NCBI GenBank assembly: GCA_016713625.1
Contig: JADJOT010000008.1
Coordinates: 434,001-498,000, forward strand
DNA from: Candidatus Accumulibacter affinis
Lineage (GTDB): Bacteria; Pseudomonadota; Gammaproteobacteria; Burkholderiales; Rhodocyclaceae
Direction of reading: 5' to 3'
Length of the DNA: 64,000 nt
In this document: piece by piece, positions 1 to 8,287 of the stretch
Layout: every line of letters starts with the position of its first letter
Position numbering within the stretch: the stretch's first letter is position 1
Position numbers and translations under genes: made by a program
The notes under the pieces: generated by a model
Database searches by the model: none
Told to the model about the DNA's origin: nothing
The model's input: the letters and a program-made list of their open reading frames with translations, nothing else

Positions 1-1194
1 CGCGCAGCTGGACTTGCACTCTTTCTCGGCCTTGCTGCTCAATCCACTGCAAGGCGCCGCTTTGCTAGCCGAGGCAATAGTCTCTTCTTTGGGAGTGGTC
101 GCCGCTGGCATGGAAGCGCGCTCGGTCCTGAGGAAGGCGGCCGCCTTGTCGGCACTCTCGCGCAGATTGCGCAGAGCATCCTTGTCGGCCTGGGACACTT
201 TCGCCAGAGCATCGGTAGAAAACCCGCCGATCAGCAAGCGCGCATTTTCATCATTCTGGTTTTCGATCCTGGCCAATTCGTTCGGGTCAGGTTTCGGTAG
301 CGCTCGCATTCGCCTTTCGTCAGCAATGGACGACGTCAGGCGGGAAGACGCCGTCAGTTGCAGATCACCGGTGGTCCCGAGCAGGCCCTTCTGCTTGCGC
401 AACTCGCTCAAGCCCTCCTTGAGCTTTTTGAACTGCTCATCGGTAGCTGCCTGTGCCGCAATCATTGGGTTCGGTGTTGGCGCGGCAGCCGCTGCTGATT
501 CGGGCCGCAACGGCGTCGGCGCAGCAGGGGTAGAGGTAGTCGCTGTCGTGGCGGCGTACTCGTTGGACAGCCGCCTGGCCATTTCGACGCTTCTCTCGCG
601 CAGTGCAGGATCGCTCCACAGCGCATTGCCGATGTGGATGGCATCGACATTCATTACCACGGCCATGGTCATTCCGATGATGAACAGGTTAAGCTGGGTG
701 TCTCGCTTGAACCAGCCAATGCTACGTTCTCCCGCTTGCGCGTACCAGGCCTGCACACGACTCTCAAACGCCGGCCAGTCGTGCTCGACTCCGGCGGCCA
801 GAGTCTTCAGCGTGTCGAGCAGCGCGCTGTAGCCCGCAGGGGTTCCCGGCTGCACGGCGATGGAGGAAAGAAATTCGAGGGGTGTGCCCTGGCGCATGGG
901 CACCGACGTGCTCTTTGACAGCAGGCTGAAGAGCGCGGTCGAGAAGACGTCGGCACTGAGGTAGGACGGTCCCCCTCTGCTGGAGAGGAAGAGAGACTGC
1001 ACCAGTGGCTCCTTGTACAGCTCATCAACCACCCGTTCATCATCTCCGCCCATCGACGCGATGGCGCGCTTCAGGTTCTCTCCCCGTGAGTTTCGCCACG
1101 AGGCAATGGCCTCCTGAACGGCTGTTGCCAACAGACTGCTGACGGCAAACACCATGACCAGGCCGATGACCACGTCCAACATTCGCGTATCCAT
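1..1194 (-). CDS. Membrane-anchored protein of unknown function, 3' end cut by window edge
   Basis: An open frame runs on the minus strand from the ATG at 1194 to the window edge (398 codons, no stop), so the C-terminus is missing. Residues about 7-27 are a hydrophobic segment (VVIGLVMVFAVSSLLATAV) and a second one (LNLFIIGMTMAVVMNV) lies near residue 170, so an inner-membrane protein is likely. Between them is a soluble region, and after about residue 210 an Ala/Pro/Thr-rich linker and a charged, probably helical segment. I do not recognise the family. It lies 18 bp downstream of the protease/hydrolase gene and is probably co-transcribed with it and with the lipoprotein gene further upstream. 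Long plus-strand frames across this stretch have the composition of antisense shadows. Confidence 0.7.
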   Translation of the reverse strand, partial: MDTRMLDVVIGLVMVFAVSSLLATAVQEAIASWRNSRGENLKRAIASMGGDDERVVDELYKEPLVQSLFLSSRGGPSYLSADVFSTALFSLLSKSTSVPMRQGTPLEFLSSIAVQPGTPAGYSALLDTLKTLAAGVEHDWPAFESRVQAWYAQAGERSIGWFKRDTQLNLFIIGMTMAVVMNVDAIHIGNALWSDPALRERSVEMARRLSNEYAATTATTSTPAAPTPLRPESAAAAAPTPNPMIAAQAATDEQFKKLKEGLSELRKQKGLLGTTGDLQLTASSRLTSSIADERRMRALPKPDPNELARIENQNDENARLLIGGFSTDALAKVSQADKDALRNLRESADKAAAFLRTERASMPAATTPKEETIASASKAAPCSGLSSKAEKECKSSCA

Positions 1195-1212
1195 TGCTAC
1201 GGTCCTTTGGCA

Positions 1213-2709
1213 TCAAGCGATATCGTTGAAAAAAAGGTGCCTGTCGATGGCACAGCACGGCGTCTTGCCGGCTGCCCATCCCGGCGCTCTCCGAAGGCTG
1301 CGCGAGTAATAGTGGGTAGCGCCGCGCGTCTCGTCGGCGAGCTGCTGCGTCGCCGCCTGGCTGGCGATGGTCAATGCCAGGGCAAAGCTGCGGTTCGTTG
1401 CGGTGACGCGCTGCAGTTGCGGCAAGTTGGGGTCGTTGCGATTCCAGCAACTGAACTGCCATGGTTTCTGGCAAACCTCGGTGATGCTCTTGCCCCAGTA
1501 GGTCTTGCGCCGTACCCGGTTCAGCACCACCGCTGCTACCGCGGACATGCTCCTTTCGGGATTCGCTTCGCCGCGAGCCTCCCCCCAGATCGTGCGCGCA
1601 AGGATATCAACCTCTCGACTCTGGCTCGCGACTCGGGTGCCTGGAGCTACGCTTGGGTCGGCTGCCCGCAGGCTGCGCGTGCTCATTTCCTGCCGGCGTT
1701 GGCCTGGCGAAGCCTTTGGCGTAAACATGACGCTCATGCCACGAGTCAGCAGTTCAAGCTGAAAATGATCGAGTACATCGCGCGCCGAACAGCCCACACC
1801 GTTCCAGCCGCTCTCGTTCTCGGGGGCGTGCCCGCAGTGAAAAGCCACCAGCCGCTCGTCGCTGTCCCAGACGCCGGCGCCACTGTCGCCTCCCTGTGAC
1901 GGGGGGTGGAGGTCATAAGCGACGCCGTCGTTCAGCCAATAATCTCGCCTGTCCATGCTTACTCGGGCATCGACCCAGCCCGACCAGTAACCCTGGAACG
2001 TTCCACCAAGGGTCCCGGTGGTTCCCTTGAGGGTGAGCAGCGTGTCGCGCGTCTGAAGGTCGGCAAGACCAGTTGGCAAAATGGCGGAAACCCGGATCAA
2101 TTCCTGTGCGTCGCCGGCATCCAGTGCCACCGCTGCGGCATCGATCGACGTCTCGTGTTCAGGACTGCCCATCACCGGGTACCAGTCATGCAGCTGGCCC
2201 CGGACGGCCCGTTGGCCGACAATCTCGACGGTATCGCGGATCGACGCGCTGGCAGCGCCTGCTACCACGTGTGCGGCGGTCAGCGCAAAGTAGTGCGAGC
2301 GGCTGGCAGCGTCCCGCGCAAAAGCGCCGACCGAACCCGCCTCGATGTCGCGTGACAGGTTGCGGATTCGATAAGCGCCGCTTCCCGAATCCGCTACACA
2401 CGGCGGGCTGCGCAGCACCCGCAAGGGTATCTGCTCGTTGCCCAGCGGCGAGGGAACAGAACGTGGCAATGCCCGTGCGGGCAGATCGTCGGCAGCCCCG
2501 ATGACGAGCGCCCCGCCATCGTGCGCGTTTCGCGGTACGGGCATGAAGATCCAGCGAACCGCGCCGGCAGCGCAGAGGTCGTAGAGACCAAACCCCGATC
2601 GACGCGAACCGGCCGGGTTGCAGCAGTCTTCCTGCAGACGGCGGTAAGCTGCCAAGAGATGTGCCGCACGGCCCGCTCGTGATCCTCTTGTTTTCTGGCT
2701 CTCAGGCAT
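1213..2709 (-). CDS. Trypsin-like serine protease fused to a SleB/CwlJ-type cell-wall hydrolase
   Basis: Two enzymatic modules are visible (498 aa). Residues about 130-290 resemble a chymotrypsin/trypsin-fold protease: His147 in FALTAAHVV, Asp190 in SIDAAAV and Ser276 in QGGDSGAGVW form a plausible catalytic triad. Residues about 365-498 resemble the SleB/CwlJ (Hydrolase_2) family: EVDILARTIWGEARGE holds the conserved Glu, followed by AAVVLNRV and a KPWQFSCW motif. SleB-like enzymes act on peptidoglycan; a protease on the same chain is unusual. The chosen ATG overlaps the upstream lipoprotein stop by 8 nt (ATGCCTGA), which suggests translational coupling; an earlier in-frame start exists at 2736. 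No clear signal peptide is visible, so where it acts is uncertain. Confidence 0.75.
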   Translation of the reverse strand: MPESQKTRGSRAGRAAHLLAAYRRLQEDCCNPAGSRRSGFGLYDLCAAGAVRWIFMPVPRNAHDGGALVIGAADDLPARALPRSVPSPLGNEQIPLRVLRSPPCVADSGSGAYRIRNLSRDIEAGSVGAFARDAASRSHYFALTAAHVVAGAASASIRDTVEIVGQRAVRGQLHDWYPVMGSPEHETSIDAAAVALDAGDAQELIRVSAILPTGLADLQTRDTLLTLKGTTGTLGGTFQGYWSGWVDARVSMDRRDYWLNDGVAYDLHPPSQGGDSGAGVWDSDERLVAFHCGHAPENESGWNGVGCSARDVLDHFQLELLTRGMSVMFTPKASPGQRRQEMSTRSLRAADPSVAPGTRVASQSREVDILARTIWGEARGEANPERSMSAVAAVVLNRVRRKTYWGKSITEVCQKPWQFSCWNRNDPNLPQLQRVTATNRSFALALTIASQAATQQLADETRGATHYYSRSLRRAPGWAAGKTPCCAIDRHLFFNDIA

Positions 2710-4237
2710 CGCAGATCCCGTTCTTTCTCGTCTCAATGACCTGCTCGGCTTCCTGCTGGCCTATCTGCTTGGTGACGTCCTGGCCGAGCCGCTGTCGGCA
2801 GTCCTTGACCTTCGGGCTGGCAAGGCACTCACCGCCGAGCTTGTAAACCCTGCACAACTCCTGTTGCGTTTCCTTGCTGACTGCCGTTCGCATATTCGGG
2901 TTGCCCTGGTCGACGGCGGGCACTGTCGCGTTCGGCGGATCTTCTTCGGCAAGGGCCAGTTTTTCGATGGCAAGCAGGATCTTCGCCTGACTCGTGGCAG
3001 TAGAGGACTTGCAGCTTTTCAACAAGCGGGAGGACTCCTCAATCTGTGGAGAGGCGATGTTCCAGAAGCTACGCGCCACGCTTTCCGCCACAGTCATTCG
3101 GCTTACACTGTCCCTTGCTTCGGCGAGTTTGACCCGGATTGCCTCCTCGTTCAGCACGTCTTCCTTGACCCTGGGACCGGCCCGCTCTGCGGCCGCGGGT
3201 GCACCGTCTTTAGGCGTGGCGGAACGGCTGCTCGGGAATCCGAGAGTACGCATGCCGCCAAGCGATTGCAGGATGGAATTCAGGTCGGGCTGGAGTTTCA
3301 AGACATCCGCGTTCACCTGGCCGAGGATTTGCCTCGCTGCTGCACGCAGCCGGGTGCCGGCGTTGTCGATATGTGCCAGCAGCTGGCTGGCTACTTTGCT
3401 TAGCGTATCTGCCTTGCTGATGGTGGCATGGTAGGACTGTAACTCAGTCTGAATGATCGCCAGCGCGGCGGTGCGCATCCGGTCATGCTTCTTGCCCGGC
3501 ACACAAGCACGTGGAACACGCTCCTGGTTGGTCCGCTCTCTCCTCGACAGTAGAGAAGCGTCCGCCGGATCCGTGCCAATGCTGGACATTGATTGCGGCA
3601 CGCTCGCCACGGCGCAAACCCTCGCGTCTCTGGCGGCGAGTTCAGTCTGCCTTGACTTGACCAGGGCCAGGCTCGCATCGACGGCGCGCCGTGCCTGGTT
3701 GATGGAATTCATCAGCTCACGTACGGCTGGGCGGAAGCCACAGTCACCCTCAGCACAGGACGGCCCTTCAATGAACGCCCTTCGGAAGACCAACGGACGC
3801 GAGGCATCCGCTGCGCAGTCCAGTGCCTTGGCGCCCTCCTGATAGATGCTCAGCCGTGGTTTGGAGAGGAATGCCGACCCATAGGCGTAGCTGCCAGCCC
3901 CAACCGCTGCGACAGCAGGCATCCACGTGTTGGTCGCGCCCCCGCTCATGCTTGCCACTGCCGCCCCACCAGAGAGGAAGATCAGCCAGGCCCCCAGCTT
4001 GTTGGACAGAGACGTTTCCGACTTCACTGCCGACTGCAGTTCAAAACTCAACTGGTTGACCTGGTTCAGCACGACGGGAAGATCACCGTAGTAGTCGCTT
4101 TCGGCATACTGGCTTGTCGTCAGCGGCGCGGACAGGATGATGGGATCCAGCGCGGCACATCCACTCAACGCCAACAAAGCCCCCAAAAGCGCAGGCCGTA
4201 TTGCCTGCCCGATATGGTCGTCGCAGGTCGCCATCAA
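2702..4237 (-). CDS. Putative lipoprotein with long helical region, unknown function
   Basis: The 511-residue product begins with a hydrophobic stretch ending in LALSGC, a lipobox with Cys27 as the likely lipidated residue, so it is probably an outer-membrane lipoprotein. A second hydrophobic, glycine-rich patch (about residues 88-125) follows. Much of the rest is rich in Ala, Leu, Lys, Glu and Ser and looks helical. Cysteines around residues 140-170 and 205-245 could form disulfides, as expected of an exported protein. No family is recognised. It is the first gene of a three-gene minus-strand run whose second gene starts inside its stop codon. Confidence 0.7.
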   Translation of the reverse strand: MMATCDDHIGQAIRPALLGALLALSGCAALDPIILSAPLTTSQYAESDYYGDLPVVLNQVNQLSFELQSAVKSETSLSNKLGAWLIFLSGGAAVASMSGGATNTWMPAVAAVGAGSYAYGSAFLSKPRLSIYQEGAKALDCAADASRPLVFRRAFIEGPSCAEGDCGFRPAVRELMNSINQARRAVDASLALVKSRQTELAARDARVCAVASVPQSMSSIGTDPADASLLSRRERTNQERVPRACVPGKKHDRMRTAALAIIQTELQSYHATISKADTLSKVASQLLAHIDNAGTRLRAAARQILGQVNADVLKLQPDLNSILQSLGGMRTLGFPSSRSATPKDGAPAAAERAGPRVKEDVLNEEAIRVKLAEARDSVSRMTVAESVARSFWNIASPQIEESSRLLKSCKSSTATSQAKILLAIEKLALAEEDPPNATVPAVDQGNPNMRTAVSKETQQELCRVYKLGGECLASPKVKDCRQRLGQDVTKQIGQQEAEQVIETRKNGICDA

Positions 4238-4693
4238 CTTCCCTCCCCGTAAGGTGATGCCTTGAAATCCCGCCCCACACCTCCTAAGCGACCATTAAGC
4301 GACGCGCCCCGAGCCGGCAAGCCGGCAAACCAGGAGTTAGCCTCACACAAAATGGAGCATTAAGTCAAGGCAACAATCACCACTGTTTACGCTGCATACG
4401 TGACCTTCAGCACGCGACAACGTTTGGGCTGTTAGGTTTGGCAAGCTCAGCCCAAGCCAGAGTCTTGCCGCCTCCCGATGCAACGTCCGCGATTGCTAGC
4501 GTACCGCCGATTGCACGTGCCCCCCCGACCTGAAGGAGGCAAGTCACCGCCCTCAGGGTATAATCAGGCTTCGCCTGTCTTCGATACTGCTGGCGGAACC
4601 AGCTTCCCTGATCGCCCTGGCCACCTTTCCAGGCCACGACAGGGCGGCGGCGAGCTTGCCTGCGTTTCCAAAGTCAAAGGGGACTTGCGTAGT
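4238..4693 (+). other. Intergenic region between divergent envelope and capsule genes
   Basis: About 450 bp separate the divergent lipoprotein gene and the KpsS-like gene, so promoters for both arms should lie here. A short GC-rich inverted repeat (GCCGGCAAGCCGGC, about 4314-4327) is visible. A plus-strand frame continuous with the KpsS-like gene is open back to an ATG at 4478, but its translation in this part shows no family resemblance. No RNA gene was recognised. Confidence 0.4.
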
Positions 4694-5917
4694 TTGAGGC
4701 GTTCTTTCTTATTCCTGCAGGGGGTTTGTTCCCCCTTTTTTGCCCGCCTGGCCGATCGTTTGACGGCGGATGGCCACCGGGTGCACAAGATCAATTTCAA
4801 TGCCGGCGATCTGGTTTACTGGGGAGCCCGTCCCGCGTCGAATTTTCGCGGCCAGCTTGCGCAGCTGCGCGATTTTCTCGATGCAAGGTACCGCCGCCAT
4901 GGCATCACCGACCAGGTCTTGTTCGGCGACCGGCGTCCGCTGCACCGCCCCGCGGTCAACCATGCCTCTTCGCTGGGAATCCGTAACCACGTTTTCGAAG
5001 AGGGCTATTTGCGTCCGCATTGGGTGACGCTGGAGCGCGAGGGGGTGAATGGGCATTCGCTGCTGCCACGCGACCCCGACTGGTTTCGCCGCGTCGGCGA
5101 GCAACTCCCGAACTACGGAAATGGCCAGCCTTTTGGTTCGCCTTTCCGCATTCGTGCGGCGCACGATGTTGCCTACCATCTGGCCGGGATCGCCAACCCG
5201 ATCCTGTTTCCCCGTTACCAGACGCATGCGCCGGTCAATGCGGCGATCGAGTACGCCGCGTATCTGCGACGATTTACCATGCTGCGCTTTCGCCAGTCCA
5301 GCGACGATGCCCTGATCGACCGTCTGGTGAGCGCTGGGCAGCCTTTCTACCTGTTGCCGCTGCAACTGGGCAGCGATGCCCAGATCCGTGACCATTCCCG
5401 CTTCGACGACATGCGCGACGTGATGGAATTCGTGATGGATTCCTTTGCCAGGAATGCGCCGGGCGAGGCGCGGCTGGTGATCAAGAATCATCCGCTGGAT
5501 CCCGGGCTGGTCCGGCATCAGCGGACCATCGCCGGGCTGGCGAAGCGCTTCGCGCTGAGCGGACGCATCGACTACCTGGAGAGCGGCAATCTCGACAAGC
5601 TGCTGCCGCCGGTGCGCGGGGTGGTGACGGTGAACAGCACGCTGGGTTGCCTGTCGGTGGGCATGGGGTGCCCGACGGTGACCTTGAGCGATCCGATCTA
5701 TAACCTCCCGGGCCTCACTTTTCAGGGGCCTCTGGATGAGTTCTGGCAGAGCGAAGTGCGGCCGGATGCCGAATTGTTTCGTTGCTTCCGCAACACGCTG
5801 ATCCATACAACGCAGGTCAATGGCGGCTTCTATTGCCGGACCGGCATCCGGATGGCGGTCGACAATTGCCTGCGTCTGCTCGAGCCCGAACGTTCGCCTC
5901 TGGATGAACTGCTGTGA
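4694..5917 (+). CDS. KpsS/LipB-like capsule polysaccharide protein
   Basis: The N-terminus RRSFLFLQGVCSPFFARLA matches the start typical of KpsS/LipB-type capsule proteins (usually FLFLQGxxSPFFxxLA). Later blocks seen include FEEGYLRPHWVTLE, PLQLGSDAQI and VVTVNSTLGCLSVGMG. Characterised KpsS proteins are Kdo transferases that start the poly-Kdo linker on a lysophospholipid capsule anchor at the inner membrane. I chose the TTG at 4694, directly before the conserved block, with AAAGGGG about 11 nt upstream; TTG 4685 or ATG 4478 are alternatives. The stop overlaps the SDR start by 4 nt. A Kdo or related sugar-transfer role is inferred. Confidence 0.8.
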   Translation: MRRSFLFLQGVCSPFFARLADRLTADGHRVHKINFNAGDLVYWGARPASNFRGQLAQLRDFLDARYRRHGITDQVLFGDRRPLHRPAVNHASSLGIRNHVFEEGYLRPHWVTLEREGVNGHSLLPRDPDWFRRVGEQLPNYGNGQPFGSPFRIRAAHDVAYHLAGIANPILFPRYQTHAPVNAAIEYAAYLRRFTMLRFRQSSDDALIDRLVSAGQPFYLLPLQLGSDAQIRDHSRFDDMRDVMEFVMDSFARNAPGEARLVIKNHPLDPGLVRHQRTIAGLAKRFALSGRIDYLESGNLDKLLPPVRGVVTVNSTLGCLSVGMGCPTVTLSDPIYNLPGLTFQGPLDEFWQSEVRPDAELFRCFRNTLIHTTQVNGGFYCRTGIRMAVDNCLRLLEPERSPLDELL

Positions 5918-6684
5918 GCCAGGCGCCGACCAGCGTGCTGATCACCGGCGCCACCGGTGGCATTGGCGGCGCTCTGGCGATGGAATATGCCGCGGCGGGA
6001 ACGACCCTCGTCCTGCAGGGCCGCAATGGCCCGCGGCTGCGGGAACTGGCGACGCTCTGCGAAGCGCGCGGCGCGCGCGTGCGGACGCAGGTGCTCGACC
6101 TGCGCGACCGCCAAGCGCTGCGGGAGTGGCTGCTGGCCCTGGCGGAGCAGGAGTCGCTGGATCTGGTGATCGTCAATGCCGGCCTGAACACCAACATCGG
6201 ACCGCAAGGGGCCGGCGAGCGCTGGGACGACGTGCAGGCGCTGCTGGAGGTCAACCTGATTGCGGCCATCGCCACTGTCGATGCGCTGCTGCCGGCGATG
6301 CGCGCGCGTGGCGATGGACAGATTGCCCTGATCAGTTCATTGGCCGCGTATTACGGGCTGCCGGTAACGCCGAGTTACTGCGCCAGCAAGGCCGCTCTCA
6401 AGGCCTATGGGGAGGCAATCCGTGGCTGGCTGGCAGGCGAAGGCGTGCGCGTCAATGTGGTCATGCCGGGCTACGTCGAATCACGGATGTGCCGCGAGAT
6501 GCCCGGACCCAAGCCGTTCCTGTGGTCGGCCGAGCGCGCCGCCCGCCATATCCGGCGTGGTCTGGCGCGCAATCAGGCGCGCATCAGCTTTCCGTTTCCA
6601 CTCAATCTTGGCACCTGGTTCCTCGCCGTCCTGCCCGCCGCGGTCTCCGAGCGCATCCTGCGCCTGCTCAAGTACGGTGGCTGA
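5914..6684 (+). CDS. Short-chain dehydrogenase/reductase
   Basis: This is a classical SDR of 256 aa. The nucleotide-binding motif TGATGGIG is near residue 12, NAG near residue 90, an active-site Ser in LISSLAA, and the YCASK (YxxxK) catalytic pair near residues 153-157. After the catalytic core, PGYVESRM is followed by a hydrophobic C-terminal stretch (FPLNLGTWFLAVLPAAV) that could associate with membrane, as in 3-ketosphinganine reductases. The GTG start overlaps the KpsS-like stop by 4 nt, and its own stop overlaps the next gene by 8 nt, so the three are one translationally coupled unit. With an oxoamine synthase nearby, reduction of a 3-keto aminolipid is a plausible but unproven role. Confidence 0.85.
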   Translation: MSQAPTSVLITGATGGIGGALAMEYAAAGTTLVLQGRNGPRLRELATLCEARGARVRTQVLDLRDRQALREWLLALAEQESLDLVIVNAGLNTNIGPQGAGERWDDVQALLEVNLIAAIATVDALLPAMRARGDGQIALISSLAAYYGLPVTPSYCASKAALKAYGEAIRGWLAGEGVRVNVVMPGYVESRMCREMPGPKPFLWSAERAARHIRRGLARNQARISFPFPLNLGTWFLAVLPAAVSERILRLLKYGG

Positions 6685-8260
6685 TTCCTTCGCCTGGGCG
6701 CTGGCGCCGGCGGTGCTGGGCGGTGCCGGCCTGTCGCTGTTCATCGAGCATCTTCTCGACCCGCCCGCGCGGCCAGTCTGGAAGCGACCGGCAGCGACCC
6801 TGGCGATCCATTTCGGCGTCTGGCTGTGGCTGTTGAGCTGCCTGCTCCTGGTACTGCAACGGCCCAACTTTGCTGCGGCGGCATTGCTCGCCGGCTTGCT
6901 GTTCGTGGTGCTGGTCAGCAACGCCAAATCCCACACGCTGCGCGAACCGTTCATCTTCCAGGACTTCGAGTATTTCCGCGACGCCTTGCGGCACCCCCGG
7001 CTGTACATGCCCTTTCTCGGCGCCGGCAGGGCAGTGCTGGCGGTGCTCGCGTTTGCCGGGGCGGTGGCTGCCGGTCTGGTGCTGGAGAAGCCCTTGACGA
7101 CGTCGCTGCCAGCGGCGGACTTCCTGAGTGGCGCGGCGATGCTGGCGTTATCCGGGCTGTTCCTGCTGTGGCTGGGGCACCGGAAGCGACTGCCGGTAAC
7201 TTTCGACGCCAGCGCTGACCTCCGGCAACTCGGCCTGCTGGCGGCGATGTGGCGATATGGCGAGGAAGAACTGCGCGACACGCCGCTCGCCACGCCTTAC
7301 CAGCGCTGCAGCGCCGGACCGCCGGCCGCCGGCCGGGCAGCGCATCTGGTGGTCGTACAGAGCGAGTCCTTCTTCGATGTGCGACGCTTGTTGCCCAGCA
7401 TCCGCAGCGAGGTCCTGCGCGAGTTCGACACCCTGCAGGCGGCGGCGCTCTGGCAGGGACAGCTGGAAGTGGCCGCCTGGGGAGCCAATACCGTACGCAC
7501 CGAGTTCGCGTTTCTATCGGGACTCGCCGGCGAGTCGCTGGGTGTGCATCGTTTCAATCCCTATCGCCGCCTGGCGCGTCAACGACTGGCGACGCTGGTC
7601 GGCTTCCTCAAGCGCTGCGGCTACCGGACGGTCTGCGTACATCCCTACGCGGCCAGCTTCTATGCCCGCAACAAGGTCTACCCGCAGCTTGGCTTCGATC
7701 AGTTCATCGACATCCGCGGTTTTGCCGGCGCGGAAAAAAGCGGTCCCTATGTCGGCGACCTGGCCGTCGCCGAGAAGGTCTGTTCGCTGCTGCGCGAGGC
7801 TTCCGGGCAGGCCTTGTTCGTTTTTGTCATCACCATGGAAAATCACGGGCCGCTGCATCTGGAGAAGGTGCTGCCCGGCGAAGTCGAACAATACTATGCG
7901 CTACCACCGCCGACCGCCTGCTCCGAGTTGACCGTGTATCTGCGCCACCTGCGCAACGCCGACCGCATGGCCGGCCGGCTGCGCGCCGAACTGGAGAGCC
8001 TGCCGGACGTCGGCTACCTGTGCTGGTTTGGTGACCATGTGCCGATCATGCCCGAAGTCTATCGGACGATCGGATCGCCAAGCGGGCACACCGACTATTT
8101 CATCTGGCGAAAAGGTGGGGCGGCGGCTGGCGAGGCAATTTCGGCAAGTCGTCGCGATCTCAAGGTCGAGGACCTGGGCGGCCTGCTGCTGCGGGGAATG
8201 GGTCTGCTGCGGGTACCGGCAGACGAAAGCTGTCGCAACCACCGCCGCGAGCGCGACTGA
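6677..8260 (+). CDS. LtaS-like membrane sulfatase/phosphoglycerol-transferase family protein
   Basis: The 527-residue protein has about five N-terminal hydrophobic segments (residues 1-190) followed by a periplasmic alkaline-phosphatase/sulfatase-fold domain (about 215-510). Family motifs are VVQSESFFDVR near the catalytic start, GANTVRTEFAFLSGL, MENHGPLH and FGDHVPIMPE, which match the metal-binding blocks of LtaS/OpgB-type enzymes. Relatives transfer phosphoglycerol or phosphoethanolamine from phospholipid to a lipid or glycan. The GTG start at 6677 overlaps the SDR stop by 8 nt and directly precedes the first membrane segment; a long in-frame 5' extension lies inside the SDR gene and was rejected. 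It ends 27 bp from the convergent oxoamine synthase gene. Substrate is unknown. Confidence 0.8.
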   Translation: MADSFAWALAPAVLGGAGLSLFIEHLLDPPARPVWKRPAATLAIHFGVWLWLLSCLLLVLQRPNFAAAALLAGLLFVVLVSNAKSHTLREPFIFQDFEYFRDALRHPRLYMPFLGAGRAVLAVLAFAGAVAAGLVLEKPLTTSLPAADFLSGAAMLALSGLFLLWLGHRKRLPVTFDASADLRQLGLLAAMWRYGEEELRDTPLATPYQRCSAGPPAAGRAAHLVVVQSESFFDVRRLLPSIRSEVLREFDTLQAAALWQGQLEVAAWGANTVRTEFAFLSGLAGESLGVHRFNPYRRLARQRLATLVGFLKRCGYRTVCVHPYAASFYARNKVYPQLGFDQFIDIRGFAGAEKSGPYVGDLAVAEKVCSLLREASGQALFVFVITMENHGPLHLEKVLPGEVEQYYALPPPTACSELTVYLRHLRNADRMAGRLRAELESLPDVGYLCWFGDHVPIMPEVYRTIGSPSGHTDYFIWRKGGAAAGEAISASRRDLKVEDLGGLLLRGMGLLRVPADESCRNHRRERD

Positions 8261-8287
8261 CTGCTCACGGCGACGGGCGGCTTCTGC

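Noticed and set aside
14..832. 272-codon plus-strand frame at the left edge
   Set aside because: The minus strand has an uninterrupted frame from 1194 to the edge with a plausible membrane segment and operon position; the plus frame is Ser/Arg/Ala-rich without motifs.
4478..4693. 72-codon N-terminal extension of the KpsS-like protein
   Set aside because: Its translation lacks similarity to the family, which normally begins near the RRSFLFLQG block; kept only as an alternative start.
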